DNA from: Deltaproteobacteria bacterium
GTDB lineage: Bacteria > Desulfobacterota > Desulfobacteria > Desulfobacterales > JAFDCJ01
Assembly (NCBI GenBank): GCA_024277475.1
Contig: JAJRVC010000455.1
Location: forward strand, 1 to 14,214
Reading direction: 5' to 3'
DNA length: 14,214 nucleotides
Shown: one piece after another, positions 1-6,315 of the stretch
Numbering within the stretch: position 1 is the first letter of the stretch
How the letters are laid out: the number at the start of each line of letters is the position of its first letter
Program-made: the position numbers and the translations under genes
Notes under the pieces: model-generated
The model's input: only the letters and a program-made list of their open reading frames with translations
What the model was told of the DNA's origin: nothing
The model's database searches: none

Positions 1-135
1 CCCTTCGGGAAAGCCGGAGGACTCCAGATCCTGTGTTGTCAAGGATTCGAGGTAAACGACTACAACTTCACCCTTGACGCCTTGGCTCTGAAGCCCTCCG
101 GCTTTTGCAACGTTAAGGTAAATACAATTTTTCAT
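1..135 (-). CDS. Possible truncated ORF, unknown product (runs off left edge)
   Basis: An ATG at 135 on the minus strand is followed by 45 codons with no stop before the window edge. The peptide begins MKNCIYLNVAKAGG. An AAGGG four bases upstream of the ATG could serve as a ribosome binding site. I recognise no family. Most of the reading frame lies inside a nested inverted repeat centred near position 58, and the opposite strand is also open across it, so the frame may simply be a by-product of a structured repeat. If real, it would be the third gene of the minus-strand run behind exonuclease I, 87 bp downstream of its stop. Confidence 0.22.
   Translation of the reverse strand, partial: MKNCIYLNVAKAGGLQSQGVKGEVVVVYLESLTTQDLESSGFPEG
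11..104. repeat. Nested inverted repeat / candidate structured element
   Basis: AAGCCGGAGG at 11-20 is matched perfectly by CCTCCGGCTT at 95-104. Inside this, GTCAAGG at 38-44 is matched by CCTTGAC at 72-78. A third weak pair, GAGGT (49-53) and ACTTC (65-69), is one mismatch from complementary. All three pairs share nearly the same centre (57.5-59), so the whole 94-bp segment can fold as one interrupted hairpin. No U-tract is next to it, so it is not a simple terminator. It may be a dispersed palindromic element or a structured RNA. Confidence 0.55.
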
Positions 136-156
136 CACGCCCTTATTTTTTATTAC

Positions 157-212
157 AAGAATGGGGCTTTTTTTGTGCCTTTGTGTCTGGCTGAACTTTT
201 ACCCCAATTCTT
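157..212 (-). terminator. Weak hairpin downstream of exonuclease I
   Basis: AAGAATGGGG at 157-166 pairs with CCCCAATTCTT at 202-212 (one bulged base), with a 35-base loop. It lies just past the exonuclease I stop and could end minus-strand transcription. There is no run of T after the stem on that strand and the loop is long, so this is tentative. The loop holds a degenerate repeat of the type GTGCCTTTGTGTC. Confidence 0.25.
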
Positions 213-222
213 ATAGCTGTGT

Positions 223-1671
223 TTATCCGTGATGATCCGTGTCCTGAGTTCTAAATTTAGTGCGAAGGTAGTTTTCCAGGTCACTGAGCAATCGGATTTG
301 GTGATCGGTGAGATCTTGGGTTTGTTGCAGACGCTTGATTTTGAGCAGAGCTCCTGTTGGAGTTGTACGCCTTTCTTCGCGGTAGTCCACCATCGCATCC
401 GCTTGCTTTGACGGATTAATACGTTCCATGTACATCTTGAATTCCCCGGAAAATTTGGCGGGAACGGCAGTCGGATAATTTCGGCGAATAATGCGCCAGG
501 CCAATGTGCGGGCATCCGGGCTTGAAAATTGATGGACCAGATCGGCCTTTTCTTCCAAAGAAACCCGGTGAAACCTGCGGCATAATTTTTCATCAGCCCG
601 GGAATAGAAGCCGATTTGATAAAGAGAAGCATCGGGGTCTAAATTCGGAATGAACGGATAGCGGTACTCGCGGTAATATTTTATAATTTGTTGAAAAATA
701 TCGTGGCGGTTCTGCAGCCATTTCAGGTTTTCTTCAAAGATGGCACTGCGCTCCTTTCCGATTTTGCTCCAGTATCGATCGTGGGGCGGCAGCAATATTC
801 CCGGCTCTCCCGGGCGTTTGCGGATGACCCAGGTCGTTTCGGCAATGGATTCAGGGGTGGTTTCGCGAAGCTGCGGCAGATCCAAACGTAACCATAGTGT
901 TTGCTTCGGGTAGGGGATGGATGTCCCGATGGAGATTACCGGGATCTGGTAATTCAGCCCGGAACCGTATTCGCCGCTGACCAGCAGTCCCCTGCAGTGA
1001 TCCCCTGCGGCACTTTGCAGCACAACCGGCAGTTCAGCCATCCGATGCGCATCGGTCTCTTTATCAAAATAGCCGTCCAGATACCGCCACATTTTCTCTT
1101 TTTTAAAGAAGCGACGGGCCAGTTCAACCGTGGCGGCCACATCCACGGCAGCTTCATGGGATTGGCCGGATACAAGTCGATTGGCAGAACCGAGATGCTC
1201 TAATTTTAACGATAGTTTGCCGTTAATTTCCGGCCAGATCAGCACGTCTTTTTTGTAAAGCCGGTATATAATGGTTATCGGAAATAAATCCATACGGCTG
1301 CAGCCATTTTTATACTGGTGGGTATAAGGCGGCAGTAAGTTCCTGTGAAACGAGAACCGCATAAATTCATCATCGAATCCCATCGTGTTATAGCCCAGGC
1401 TGATAGTGCCGGGTTGGTTCATTAAGCGGTGGATCTGCTCGGCCGCTTCGTATTCACACACTCCCTCGGAAAATTCGGTGACGGGAATGCGATTGGTGAG
1501 AACCGCCGCCGGTGATGGGATTACATCCGGCCGCAGCTTGACCGTAACGGCATGGCGGTCTATTTCATTAAGCCGCCGGTCGGTACGAATAGCGGCAAAC
1601 TGCAGGATCTGATCAAAGGCCTTGTTTAAACCCGTGGTTTCTATATCGTAAAAAAGATAACTGTCGATCAT
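223..1671 (-). CDS. sbcB: Exodeoxyribonuclease I (3'-5' ssDNA exonuclease)
   Basis: Exonuclease I degrades single-stranded DNA from the 3' end in recombination and mismatch repair. The protein is 482 residues from the ATG at 1671, close to the 475 of E. coli SbcB. The DEDDh active site is complete: D9 and E11 in DIETTG, D100/D101 in GFDDEF, and H172 with D177 in SHEAAVD. These positions track E. coli D15, E17, D108, H181 and D186. Other SbcB-like landmarks are QFAAIRTD, AVLTNRIPV and SLKLEHLGSANRL in the N-terminal nuclease half, and LYQIGFYSRAD in the C-terminal half. A GTG at 1680 is also in frame, but the AAGGTG six bases before the ATG at 1671 favours the ATG. The last residues (FRTQDTDHHG) are encoded by what looks like an intergenic repeat. 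The upstream neighbour is a nuclease-like gene 45 bp away on the same strand. Confidence 0.93.
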   Translation of the reverse strand: MIDSYLFYDIETTGLNKAFDQILQFAAIRTDRRLNEIDRHAVTVKLRPDVIPSPAAVLTNRIPVTEFSEGVCEYEAAEQIHRLMNQPGTISLGYNTMGFDDEFMRFSFHRNLLPPYTHQYKNGCSRMDLFPITIIYRLYKKDVLIWPEINGKLSLKLEHLGSANRLVSGQSHEAAVDVAATVELARRFFKKEKMWRYLDGYFDKETDAHRMAELPVVLQSAAGDHCRGLLVSGEYGSGLNYQIPVISIGTSIPYPKQTLWLRLDLPQLRETTPESIAETTWVIRKRPGEPGILLPPHDRYWSKIGKERSAIFEENLKWLQNRHDIFQQIIKYYREYRYPFIPNLDPDASLYQIGFYSRADEKLCRRFHRVSLEEKADLVHQFSSPDARTLAWRIIRRNYPTAVPAKFSGEFKMYMERINPSKQADAMVDYREERRTTPTGALLKIKRLQQTQDLTDHQIRLLSDLENYLRTKFRTQDTDHHG

Positions 1672-1716
1672 GGTGCCCACCTTAAAATGATTATATATAG
1701 ATTCCCTTTCCAGTGA

Positions 1717-2847
1717 TCAACGGGCATCGATGCTCAAATCATCCCGGCTGTAACCGAATGCCTCTATAAGTTTGTGGGCTGTTTTCACAACTTCGTCAGG
1801 ATTCATTCTGGTTTCTACATAGATATTCGTTTCTTGAATTTTGTCCGGTATCCGCAGCTGATCCGAATAACGGGAAAAATATGGTTTTTGATTGTCGGAT
1901 ATCCACAAAACCTTTTCGAAATCTTTTTCGTGGGTTGAGGCCAGATACTCACACAGAATCGGGAGTACTTGATCCCATGCGCGAACAATATGGGAATGAC
2001 CTATAAAGGTAAAGGATTTAATGGATTTTTCCGTATAGCTTTCGGGTTTTATTTCTTTTTCCTTGCTATCAATACCTTCCGATGTCGTTGAGGCGGGTGT
2101 CTCATCGCAATCGAATATCTCCGATTCCAGGCTGGTGGAGGGGGGTGCAGTCACGGTACCGGCAATATTCGCTATTAACCATTCGTTTAGGTGCTGGCCT
2201 AAAAACGTTTCAATCGCTTTGATGTCGACTTTATAGCCGCATAACTTTTCGGTCTGCAAACTTAGCAATTCGATAAATATCTTATTGGGTTGAGAGATGA
2301 TTTGATTCCAGGCTTTGGGTAGAAAATCGGCGGCCATCTTCTGCTTTTTGTCGTGCAAAAGATTCTTTGCGGTTTTTAACGCTTGCCCCTTGGAAACTTT
2401 GTTCATGGTGAGCAAATCGATTAACTGAGGGACAAACGCCCCCGGTTCCTGCAAAAAAAAATCTGCAGAATAAAACCATTTTTTTTGCCAGTTGCCATTG
2501 GATGAAGTCAAATAAAACCACCAGGCAACTCCGTTTGTAAGCACGGCGATGTCGGCGCCTTTTCCGGAGGCAGTCTCAACGAATTTTTTTTGATGGTTGT
2601 CTAACTTTTCACTGATTTTTTTAACCTGGACAAAGATTTTATTTTTATCGCCTATCCGCAGAGCGTAAGACACCTGTGATGAATTCGCTGCATAATCCGG
2701 ACAAACTTCATCGACATTAAAAATGTCCCAACCTAGGAATGAAAGCATTCGTAAAACCACTGCCTGTTTAGTGGAAGCTTCATCAAAAGAGGATAATTTT
2801 TTATTTGATTTCAGGTCATTGATAAACGATTCAATTTGTTTCTGCAT
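1717..2847 (-). CDS. PD-(D/E)XK / HsdR-N-like restriction endonuclease-related protein, catalytic residues altered
   Basis: This 376-residue protein has the layout of small proteins annotated as type I/IV restriction endonuclease-like (HSDR_N_2 type). An N-terminal nuclease-fold domain (about residues 20-145) holds WDIFNVDEV, VSYALRIGDKNKIFVQVKK and ADIAVLTNGVAWWFYL. A variable linker rich in S/T/E (about 235-280) follows. The C-terminal domain (about 285-376) contains FEKVLWISDNQKPYFSRY and FGYSRDDL. In active relatives as I remember them, the core reads VDYAL then V-E-V/A-K. Here residue 60 is Ser and residue 74 is Gln, while Lys76 is kept, so cleavage may be lost. The start is supported by GGAG six bases upstream. 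No methylase or helicase partner is visible. The next gene on the strand is exonuclease I, so a DNA-processing role is likely, but its exact task is unknown. Confidence 0.72.
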   Translation of the reverse strand: MQKQIESFINDLKSNKKLSSFDEASTKQAVVLRMLSFLGWDIFNVDEVCPDYAANSSQVSYALRIGDKNKIFVQVKKISEKLDNHQKKFVETASGKGADIAVLTNGVAWWFYLTSSNGNWQKKWFYSADFFLQEPGAFVPQLIDLLTMNKVSKGQALKTAKNLLHDKKQKMAADFLPKAWNQIISQPNKIFIELLSLQTEKLCGYKVDIKAIETFLGQHLNEWLIANIAGTVTAPPSTSLESEIFDCDETPASTTSEGIDSKEKEIKPESYTEKSIKSFTFIGHSHIVRAWDQVLPILCEYLASTHEKDFEKVLWISDNQKPYFSRYSDQLRIPDKIQETNIYVETRMNPDEVVKTAHKLIEAFGYSRDDLSIDAR

Positions 2848-3016
2848 GATTTTCTCCGGGTCCTTATTCGTAGCAAAAAATATCGAAAGCCGCGATAAGA
2901 AAAAGCTGAAATTTCATAGATTTCTAAAGAGTTATCGGTAGTTTGTGAAAAAACTTGAGAGAATTGAATGTAAATCCGGACTTTTTAAAAGTTCACCGCG
3001 CAAAGAGCGCAGAAAT
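2848..3016. other. Short intergenic gap with repeat trace
   Basis: This gap lies between the FAD oxidoreductase stop and the nuclease-like gene start. It holds GGAG (minus strand, near 2855) as ribosome binding site for the latter. It also holds a degenerate repeat at about 2992-3016 (TTCACCGCGCAAAGAGCGCA), a relic of the CACCGCAGAG-type dispersed sequence. An A/T-rich stretch with weak self-complementarity near 2977-2995 has no convincing terminator form. No gene is seen. Confidence 0.4.
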
Positions 3017-4303
3017 TTAAAAAAACCGATCCAGCATACTGAAATAAAAATAAATAAAGGGCCGAAACCAAGGGTTTCCATTATAAAAAGGAATCGCCCG
3101 GAATGCCGGGTCGGCAAAGGCCGTGTTGCTTTGCCCGCCCTGGACCATTTCGGCGACTTTTTCACCCAGATAGGTGGCCAGCGCAACACCGTGACCGCAA
3201 TAGCCCAGGGCATAGTGAAGATGGTTGTGCCGACCGATGTGAGGCGACCGGTCCAGCGTAAAGCCAAGTTTACCCGACCAGGCATGGTCAATGCCGATAT
3301 CTTTTAGCCGGGGGTAGACGCGAAGCATATCGCGATACATATGGGCCGCATTTTCCAGGGTGGACAGGCGGGGTGATTTGGGACGGCCGCCAAACAGCAG
3401 ACGGCTGCCGTCCGGTGAGAGCCGGAAATAAAAAAGGAAGATTTTGGTGTCATAAATCATCCGACCGCGGGGAATCAGCGATTTGGCCAAATCCTGCGGC
3501 AGTTTTTCGGTGGCAATCATCAGGCTTTCGGTTGAAATTAGGCGTCGTTGAATCCAGGGTGTCAGGGAGCCGGTATATCCATTGGTGGCCACGATGATTT
3601 CATCTGCTGTTATGGCTCCCCGGTTTGTCTTTATGGTAAAACCCGTGCTCCGGCGTTCGATGGACTGCGCCGTAACGGCTTCATGCAGATCCACCCCAAG
3701 TTGATCGGCCATGGTGATCAAACCGGCAATGTATTTGGCCGGATGGACCCCGGCGCTTTGGGGATCGAGCAGGGCGCCGTGATAAAATGTGGAATCTATT
3801 TCCGTTTTCATTTCCGCGCGGGAAATGATATGGGTCTCATGATTGAACCGGCGGTTCAGACGCTCCTGTTCACGTTTTAGGATTTCAAAATGTGAGGGTT
3901 TAAAGGCGGCCTCCAGATGGCCGTATCGATGAAAATCGCAATCGATGCTTCCCTCGTCCACCAAGCGTTCGACAGTGTTGACGGATTCAAGGGATTCGGT
4001 AAACAGTTGTCTTGCCGTCTCTTTTCCCAGTTTTTTTTCGATAGTTGCCAATCCTTCGCTCAAACCGGTCAAGGTCATACCGCCGTTTCTGGCGCTGGCG
4101 GTGGTTCCCAACTTTTCTTTGTCGATCAGGCTAACCTGAACGCCGGCCTGTCTTAACCGGATCGCTGCCGTGGTGCCGGTGTAACCGCCGCCGATGACCA
4201 GAACATCCGTTCGGGCCGGCAGGTGATTTGTGTTGAAGGTTTTTTCCAGTGGCGCTGGGTCAAGCCAGTAGGGCATCTCTTTGAAAGTTTCACTCAGTTT
4301 CAT
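3017..4303 (-). CDS. FAD-dependent amine/amino-acid oxidoreductase (PuuB/OrdL-like, DAO family)
   Basis: This 428-residue protein belongs to the DAO-type flavoproteins that include gamma-glutamylputrescine oxidase (PuuB) and related amine oxidases. The Rossmann FAD motif is GGGYTG at residues 38-43, followed by LIDKEKLG (59-66), where an acidic residue would bind the ribose. Next comes ASARNGGM (69-76), the family's flavin-contact loop. The C-terminal region has WSGKLGFTLDRSPHIG and GHGVALATYLGEKVAEMV, the second FAD-binding segment, and ends with the family's usual aromatic tail (FYNGNPWFRP). The frame extends upstream to 4345, but those residues (MNPEPLNPEP) are a translated GGTTC repeat. 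The ATG at 4303 with GGA nine bases upstream is the better start. Neighbouring patA-like and Lrp-like genes point to polyamine or diamine breakdown. The exact substrate is not shown by sequence, and in an anaerobe the electron acceptor may not be oxygen. Confidence 0.82.
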   Translation of the reverse strand: MKLSETFKEMPYWLDPAPLEKTFNTNHLPARTDVLVIGGGYTGTTAAIRLRQAGVQVSLIDKEKLGTTASARNGGMTLTGLSEGLATIEKKLGKETARQLFTESLESVNTVERLVDEGSIDCDFHRYGHLEAAFKPSHFEILKREQERLNRRFNHETHIISRAEMKTEIDSTFYHGALLDPQSAGVHPAKYIAGLITMADQLGVDLHEAVTAQSIERRSTGFTIKTNRGAITADEIIVATNGYTGSLTPWIQRRLISTESLMIATEKLPQDLAKSLIPRGRMIYDTKIFLFYFRLSPDGSRLLFGGRPKSPRLSTLENAAHMYRDMLRVYPRLKDIGIDHAWSGKLGFTLDRSPHIGRHNHLHYALGYCGHGVALATYLGEKVAEMVQGGQSNTAFADPAFRAIPFYNGNPWFRPFIYFYFSMLDRFF

Positions 4304-4314
4304 CGTAATCATTC

Positions 4315-4370
4315 CGGGTTCTGGGTTCAAGGGTTCTGGGTTCAAGGTTCAGAGGTTCTGGGCTCTGAAC
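4315..4370. repeat. GGTTC heptad/octad tract, copy 1
   Basis: This is a run of GGTTCTG/GGTTCAA/GGTTCAG units reading on the plus strand, placed directly upstream of the FAD oxidoreductase start. It supplies the spurious in-frame N-terminal extension of that gene. Similar tracts lie at 5943-6007, 7723-7820 and 12531-12592. Confidence 0.85.
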
Positions 4371-4399
4371 GTTTATCGGTTGTCCAACAGTTTTGCTTT

Positions 4400-4440
4400 T
4401 TCGTGATTTCATACTTTCGCATCTTCGTGATTAATTTATT
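4400..4440. repeat. Degenerate TTTCGTGATT-type repeat
   Basis: TTTCGTGATTTCATACTTTC followed by GCATCTTCGTGATTAATTT repeats the unit CGTGATT with a spacing of about 26 bases. It resembles the short dispersed repeats found beside many genes in this window. No function is evident. Confidence 0.4.
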
Positions 4441-4472
4441 TTTTTTGGATCCGGTTTGCCGGCTCCTGTAGT

Positions 4473-5084
4473 TTATATCCAAAATATCAGAATGTTAGGA
4501 TTGTTGAAACGTGAAGTATCCAATAAATTGTACAACCTTCGGTACATTATCTTGTAGTGTCTGTATTCATCGTTTTTTCTTCCCTTGACGTCCACAGCAA
4601 GTGTCAACCGGCTCATGATTTTTTCGTTTTTCACCATCTCGACACATTTTTGGGGAGACAAGGTGGGGGGGAGTTTTTTGTAAAGCATCTCCCGGGGACT
4701 GACCTTGGCACCATTCAGGTCGACCGGTTCGGTGTCCATCATGCCCAGCCCTTCAATCAAAAACCGCCATGTCTCGGAGCTGGGATTCCCCAGCTTGAAA
4801 TCGCAATATTTAACAGGCTTGCCGATGAATTTCGGAATGGTTACCGGCTCTTCATGGGTGTGGTAGTACACCGTGCCGTGGTGATCAAATGGCGGCGGGA
4901 AATAATATTCCTCCGCACCTGAAAAAATAGGGGCGTATTTGTATCGGTCGTCTTCCCAGTAAACCCCTTCTTCGGCACAATCCTCCAGATAGTTTGTTTC
5001 GGCCTCAAGGCAGGCCCGCAAAATCGGTCGGTCAAATACCGGCAATGTAGCATTGACAACCAGATCGTAGGCGCCCTTTTTCAT
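4473..5084 (-). pseudogene. Decayed saccharopine dehydrogenase-like oxidoreductase (N-terminal, internal and C-terminal losses)
   Basis: The 203-residue frame aligns in two blocks with the intact oxidoreductase at 6316-7533. Residues about 6-35 (YDLVVNATLPVFDRPILRAC) match its ADLLVNGLPPDYNLNLMTAA block. Residues about 42-170 match its second half, with shared HEEPVT, EPV-L-G and KGRKND/QGKKDG. Three parts are missing. The Rossmann NAD(P) motif is gone. Roughly 80-90 residues between the blocks, including the SAPGLVNVVA-type segment, are lost in frame. The C-terminal end is absent, where the tail SRFNNPNILIFWI does not fit the family. A dispersed repeat begins 20 bp upstream of the ATG, where the lost N-terminus should be. 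An AGGAGG lies 12 bases before the ATG, so a short product could still be made. Without the cofactor domain it should not be catalytic. Identity to the intact copy looks modest, so this is an old paralog rather than a recent duplicate. Confidence 0.68.
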
Positions 5085-5104
5085 CAGGTTGAATTTCCTC
5101 CTTT

Positions 5105-5290
5105 GCTAAATCTTTTATAAAACAGACAGAATACATTCATTCGACGTTCGATGTTGGACGTTCGATGTTCGACGTTCATTAGTTTCTTTTTTGATCAGAC
5201 TAGCCGCTCTTCAGGCTATCGGCGATGCTGATCCGCTCCGCCGGAACACCTGAAATCTTACGTTCCTTACAGCATGTTGTCAGAAAAAAC
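5105..5290 (+). repeat. Dispersed repeat family C, copy 1 (AACAGACAGAATACATT core)
   Basis: It starts GCTAAATCTTTTATAAAACA and continues through CAGACAGAATACATTCATTC. GTTCGATGTT/GTTCGACGTT units follow, then AGTTTCTT. Copy 2 at 10724-10810 has the same order, including a 3' block (CTTACAGCATGTTGT here, CTTACATTATGTTGT there). Relative to copy 2, this copy carries about 80 extra bases between AGTTTCTT and that 3' block. It also has extra TTCGATG units. Confidence 0.75.
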
Positions 5291-5301
5291 CCGATAAAGC
5301 A

Positions 5302-5817
5302 CTAATCCCACGCAGTCCCCCAGTCATACGTATCTTTTACCAAATCCACCATTAGAGACGTCTCCGTGGACTGCACACCATCTATCTTGCTGATTTTTTT
5401 AAAAATGAGGTTCTTGAATTCTTTAAGAGACCGGGCAATAAAATCGACGTCGATATCCGTACCGCCCGTGGTTAGTGCCACCCAGATCAAAGAGTCTATC
5501 TTCTTCAATTCTTTCAAGACCTGGTCGGTTTTTTTAAGATCGATTTTGATTTTCAAATTACCGGTGATTTCAAAACCCAAATCAATGGGGTTGGCCACGG
5601 CCACGATCCGGATAATGCCGCTGCCCAGAAGCTTTTTCATGCGTCGGCGTACGGTGAATTCGGATATCCCAAGTTTCTGCGCGATTGTATTGTTGGGCGT
5701 GCGGCCGTCTTTTTGCAGCAAACGAATCAAGCGGCAATCCACGCGATCAAGTTTTTTGATGGGCGGATTGACCACGTCATTGACCGTTTTATTATTTATT
5801 TCGATAATATTGCTCAT
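5302..5817 (-). CDS. Lrp/AsnC-family transcriptional regulator
   Basis: This 171-residue protein has the classic Lrp layout. An N-terminal winged helix-turn-helix runs from about residue 21 to 70 (LDRVDCRLIRLLQKDGR, then NNTIAQKLGISEFTVRRRMK as recognition region). An effector-binding RAM-type domain covers about 85-160, with LIWVALTTGGTDIDVDF and the terminal beta strands. A 20-residue extension precedes the HTH, giving a length slightly above the usual 150-165. No clear Shine-Dalgarno precedes the ATG. The upstream DNA is very A/T rich with a TTGACA-like box facing it (5878-5873). It sits between amine-catabolic genes on both strands and is divergent from the saccharopine-dehydrogenase-like gene. 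It is therefore likely to control them in response to an amino acid or amine. The ligand cannot be read from sequence. Confidence 0.9.
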   Translation of the reverse strand: MSNIIEINNKTVNDVVNPPIKKLDRVDCRLIRLLQKDGRTPNNTIAQKLGISEFTVRRRMKKLLGSGIIRIVAVANPIDLGFEITGNLKIKIDLKKTDQVLKELKKIDSLIWVALTTGGTDIDVDFIARSLKEFKNLIFKKISKIDGVQSTETSLMVDLVKDTYDWGTAWD

Positions 5818-5871
5818 GATTATGATATAAAATATATAAAATAAAAATAATATTTACATTATGCGATATAT

Positions 5872-5893
5872 TTGTCAATAAATTTCTTGACAA
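5872..5893. promoter_or_regulatory. Divergent promoter/operator palindrome
   Basis: TTGTCAA (5872-5878) and TTGACAA (5887-5893) are perfect inverted arms around an 8-base A/T spacer. Each arm contains a consensus -35 box TTGACA, one reading toward the Lrp-like gene and the other toward the saccharopine-dehydrogenase-like gene. The -10 candidates are poor on both sides: TAAATA at 16 bp on minus, TATTTC at 17 bp on plus. It may instead, or also, be an Lrp-family operator. Confidence 0.45.
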
Positions 5894-5942
5894 TTTATTT
5901 TTTTTTAGCTATTTCGTAAAGTAAATTCAGGCTTGGGCCAGA

Positions 5943-6007
5943 GGGTTCAACATTCTGGGTTCAGAGTTTGGGGTTCAAAGGTTCAGAGTTCAAGGGCTCG
6001 GGGGTTA
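5943..6007. repeat. GGTTC tract, copy 2 (degenerate)
   Basis: GGTTCAA, GGGTTCAGAG, GGGGTTCAAA, GGTTCAGAG and TTCAAGGG units follow one another on the plus strand in the divergent intergenic region. The tract is less regular than copy 3. Confidence 0.75.
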
Positions 6008-6202
6008 CATTCTCGTCCTTGGACTGAATTTGGGATGCCCATTTAGAGTTCAGACCTCCTAATTTACTATCCAAATAGCTCTTTTTTTTGGACATTATTT
6101 TATATTTGTTAGCACTAAGTTGAGGGATTAAATCAATAAATTAAAATAGATAGAATTCATTTAATTGCTAAATCCCTAAATTATACCCGTGTCCAATTAT
6201 TT
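6008..6202. other. A/T-rich leader of the saccharopine-dehydrogenase-like gene
   Basis: No gene is seen in this stretch. It is very A/T rich, with a T-run at about 6081-6088. A weak 6-bp inverted pair GGGATT (about 6124) and AATCCC (about 6171) is present. Any promoter for the downstream gene other than the palindrome at 5872-5893 would lie here, but I see no good -35/-10 pair. Confidence 0.3.
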
Positions 6203-6278
6203 TGCAAATTTTGCAGCCAAATTGGCAATTATTTGGGAAAAAGAGCATTTTATAACCCTTGAACCTGTGAACGGTTAT
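6203..6278 (+). repeat. Dispersed repeat family D, copy 1
   Basis: This copy and the one at 12249-12339 share AAATTGGCA-TTATTTG, then GAGCATTTTATAACCC, then GAACCTGT-AACGGTTA, in the same order and spacing. The 3' end overlaps an upstream in-frame ATG (6277) of the next gene, which is why that ATG is not taken as the start. The last block also occurs alone at 10252-10280. Confidence 0.75.
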
Positions 6279-6315
6279 GATAAATCCTGCAAAATTCACA
6301 TACGAAAGGCAAACA

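Noticed and set aside
153..632. 159-codon minus-strand frame overlapping sbcB
   Set aside because: It is a shadow of the exonuclease I frame. The sbcB frame has complete catalytic motifs.
4304..4345. Upstream start for the FAD oxidoreductase (MNPEPLNPEPG)
   Set aside because: These codons are a translated GGTTC repeat and the upstream ATG lacks a ribosome binding site. The ATG at 4303 fits the family start better.
5191..5301. Reading frame directly after the Lrp-like stop, ending GVPAERISIADSLKSG
   Set aside because: It follows the stop in frame for 33 codons, but the DNA is the extra block of family C copy 1 and no family is recognised.
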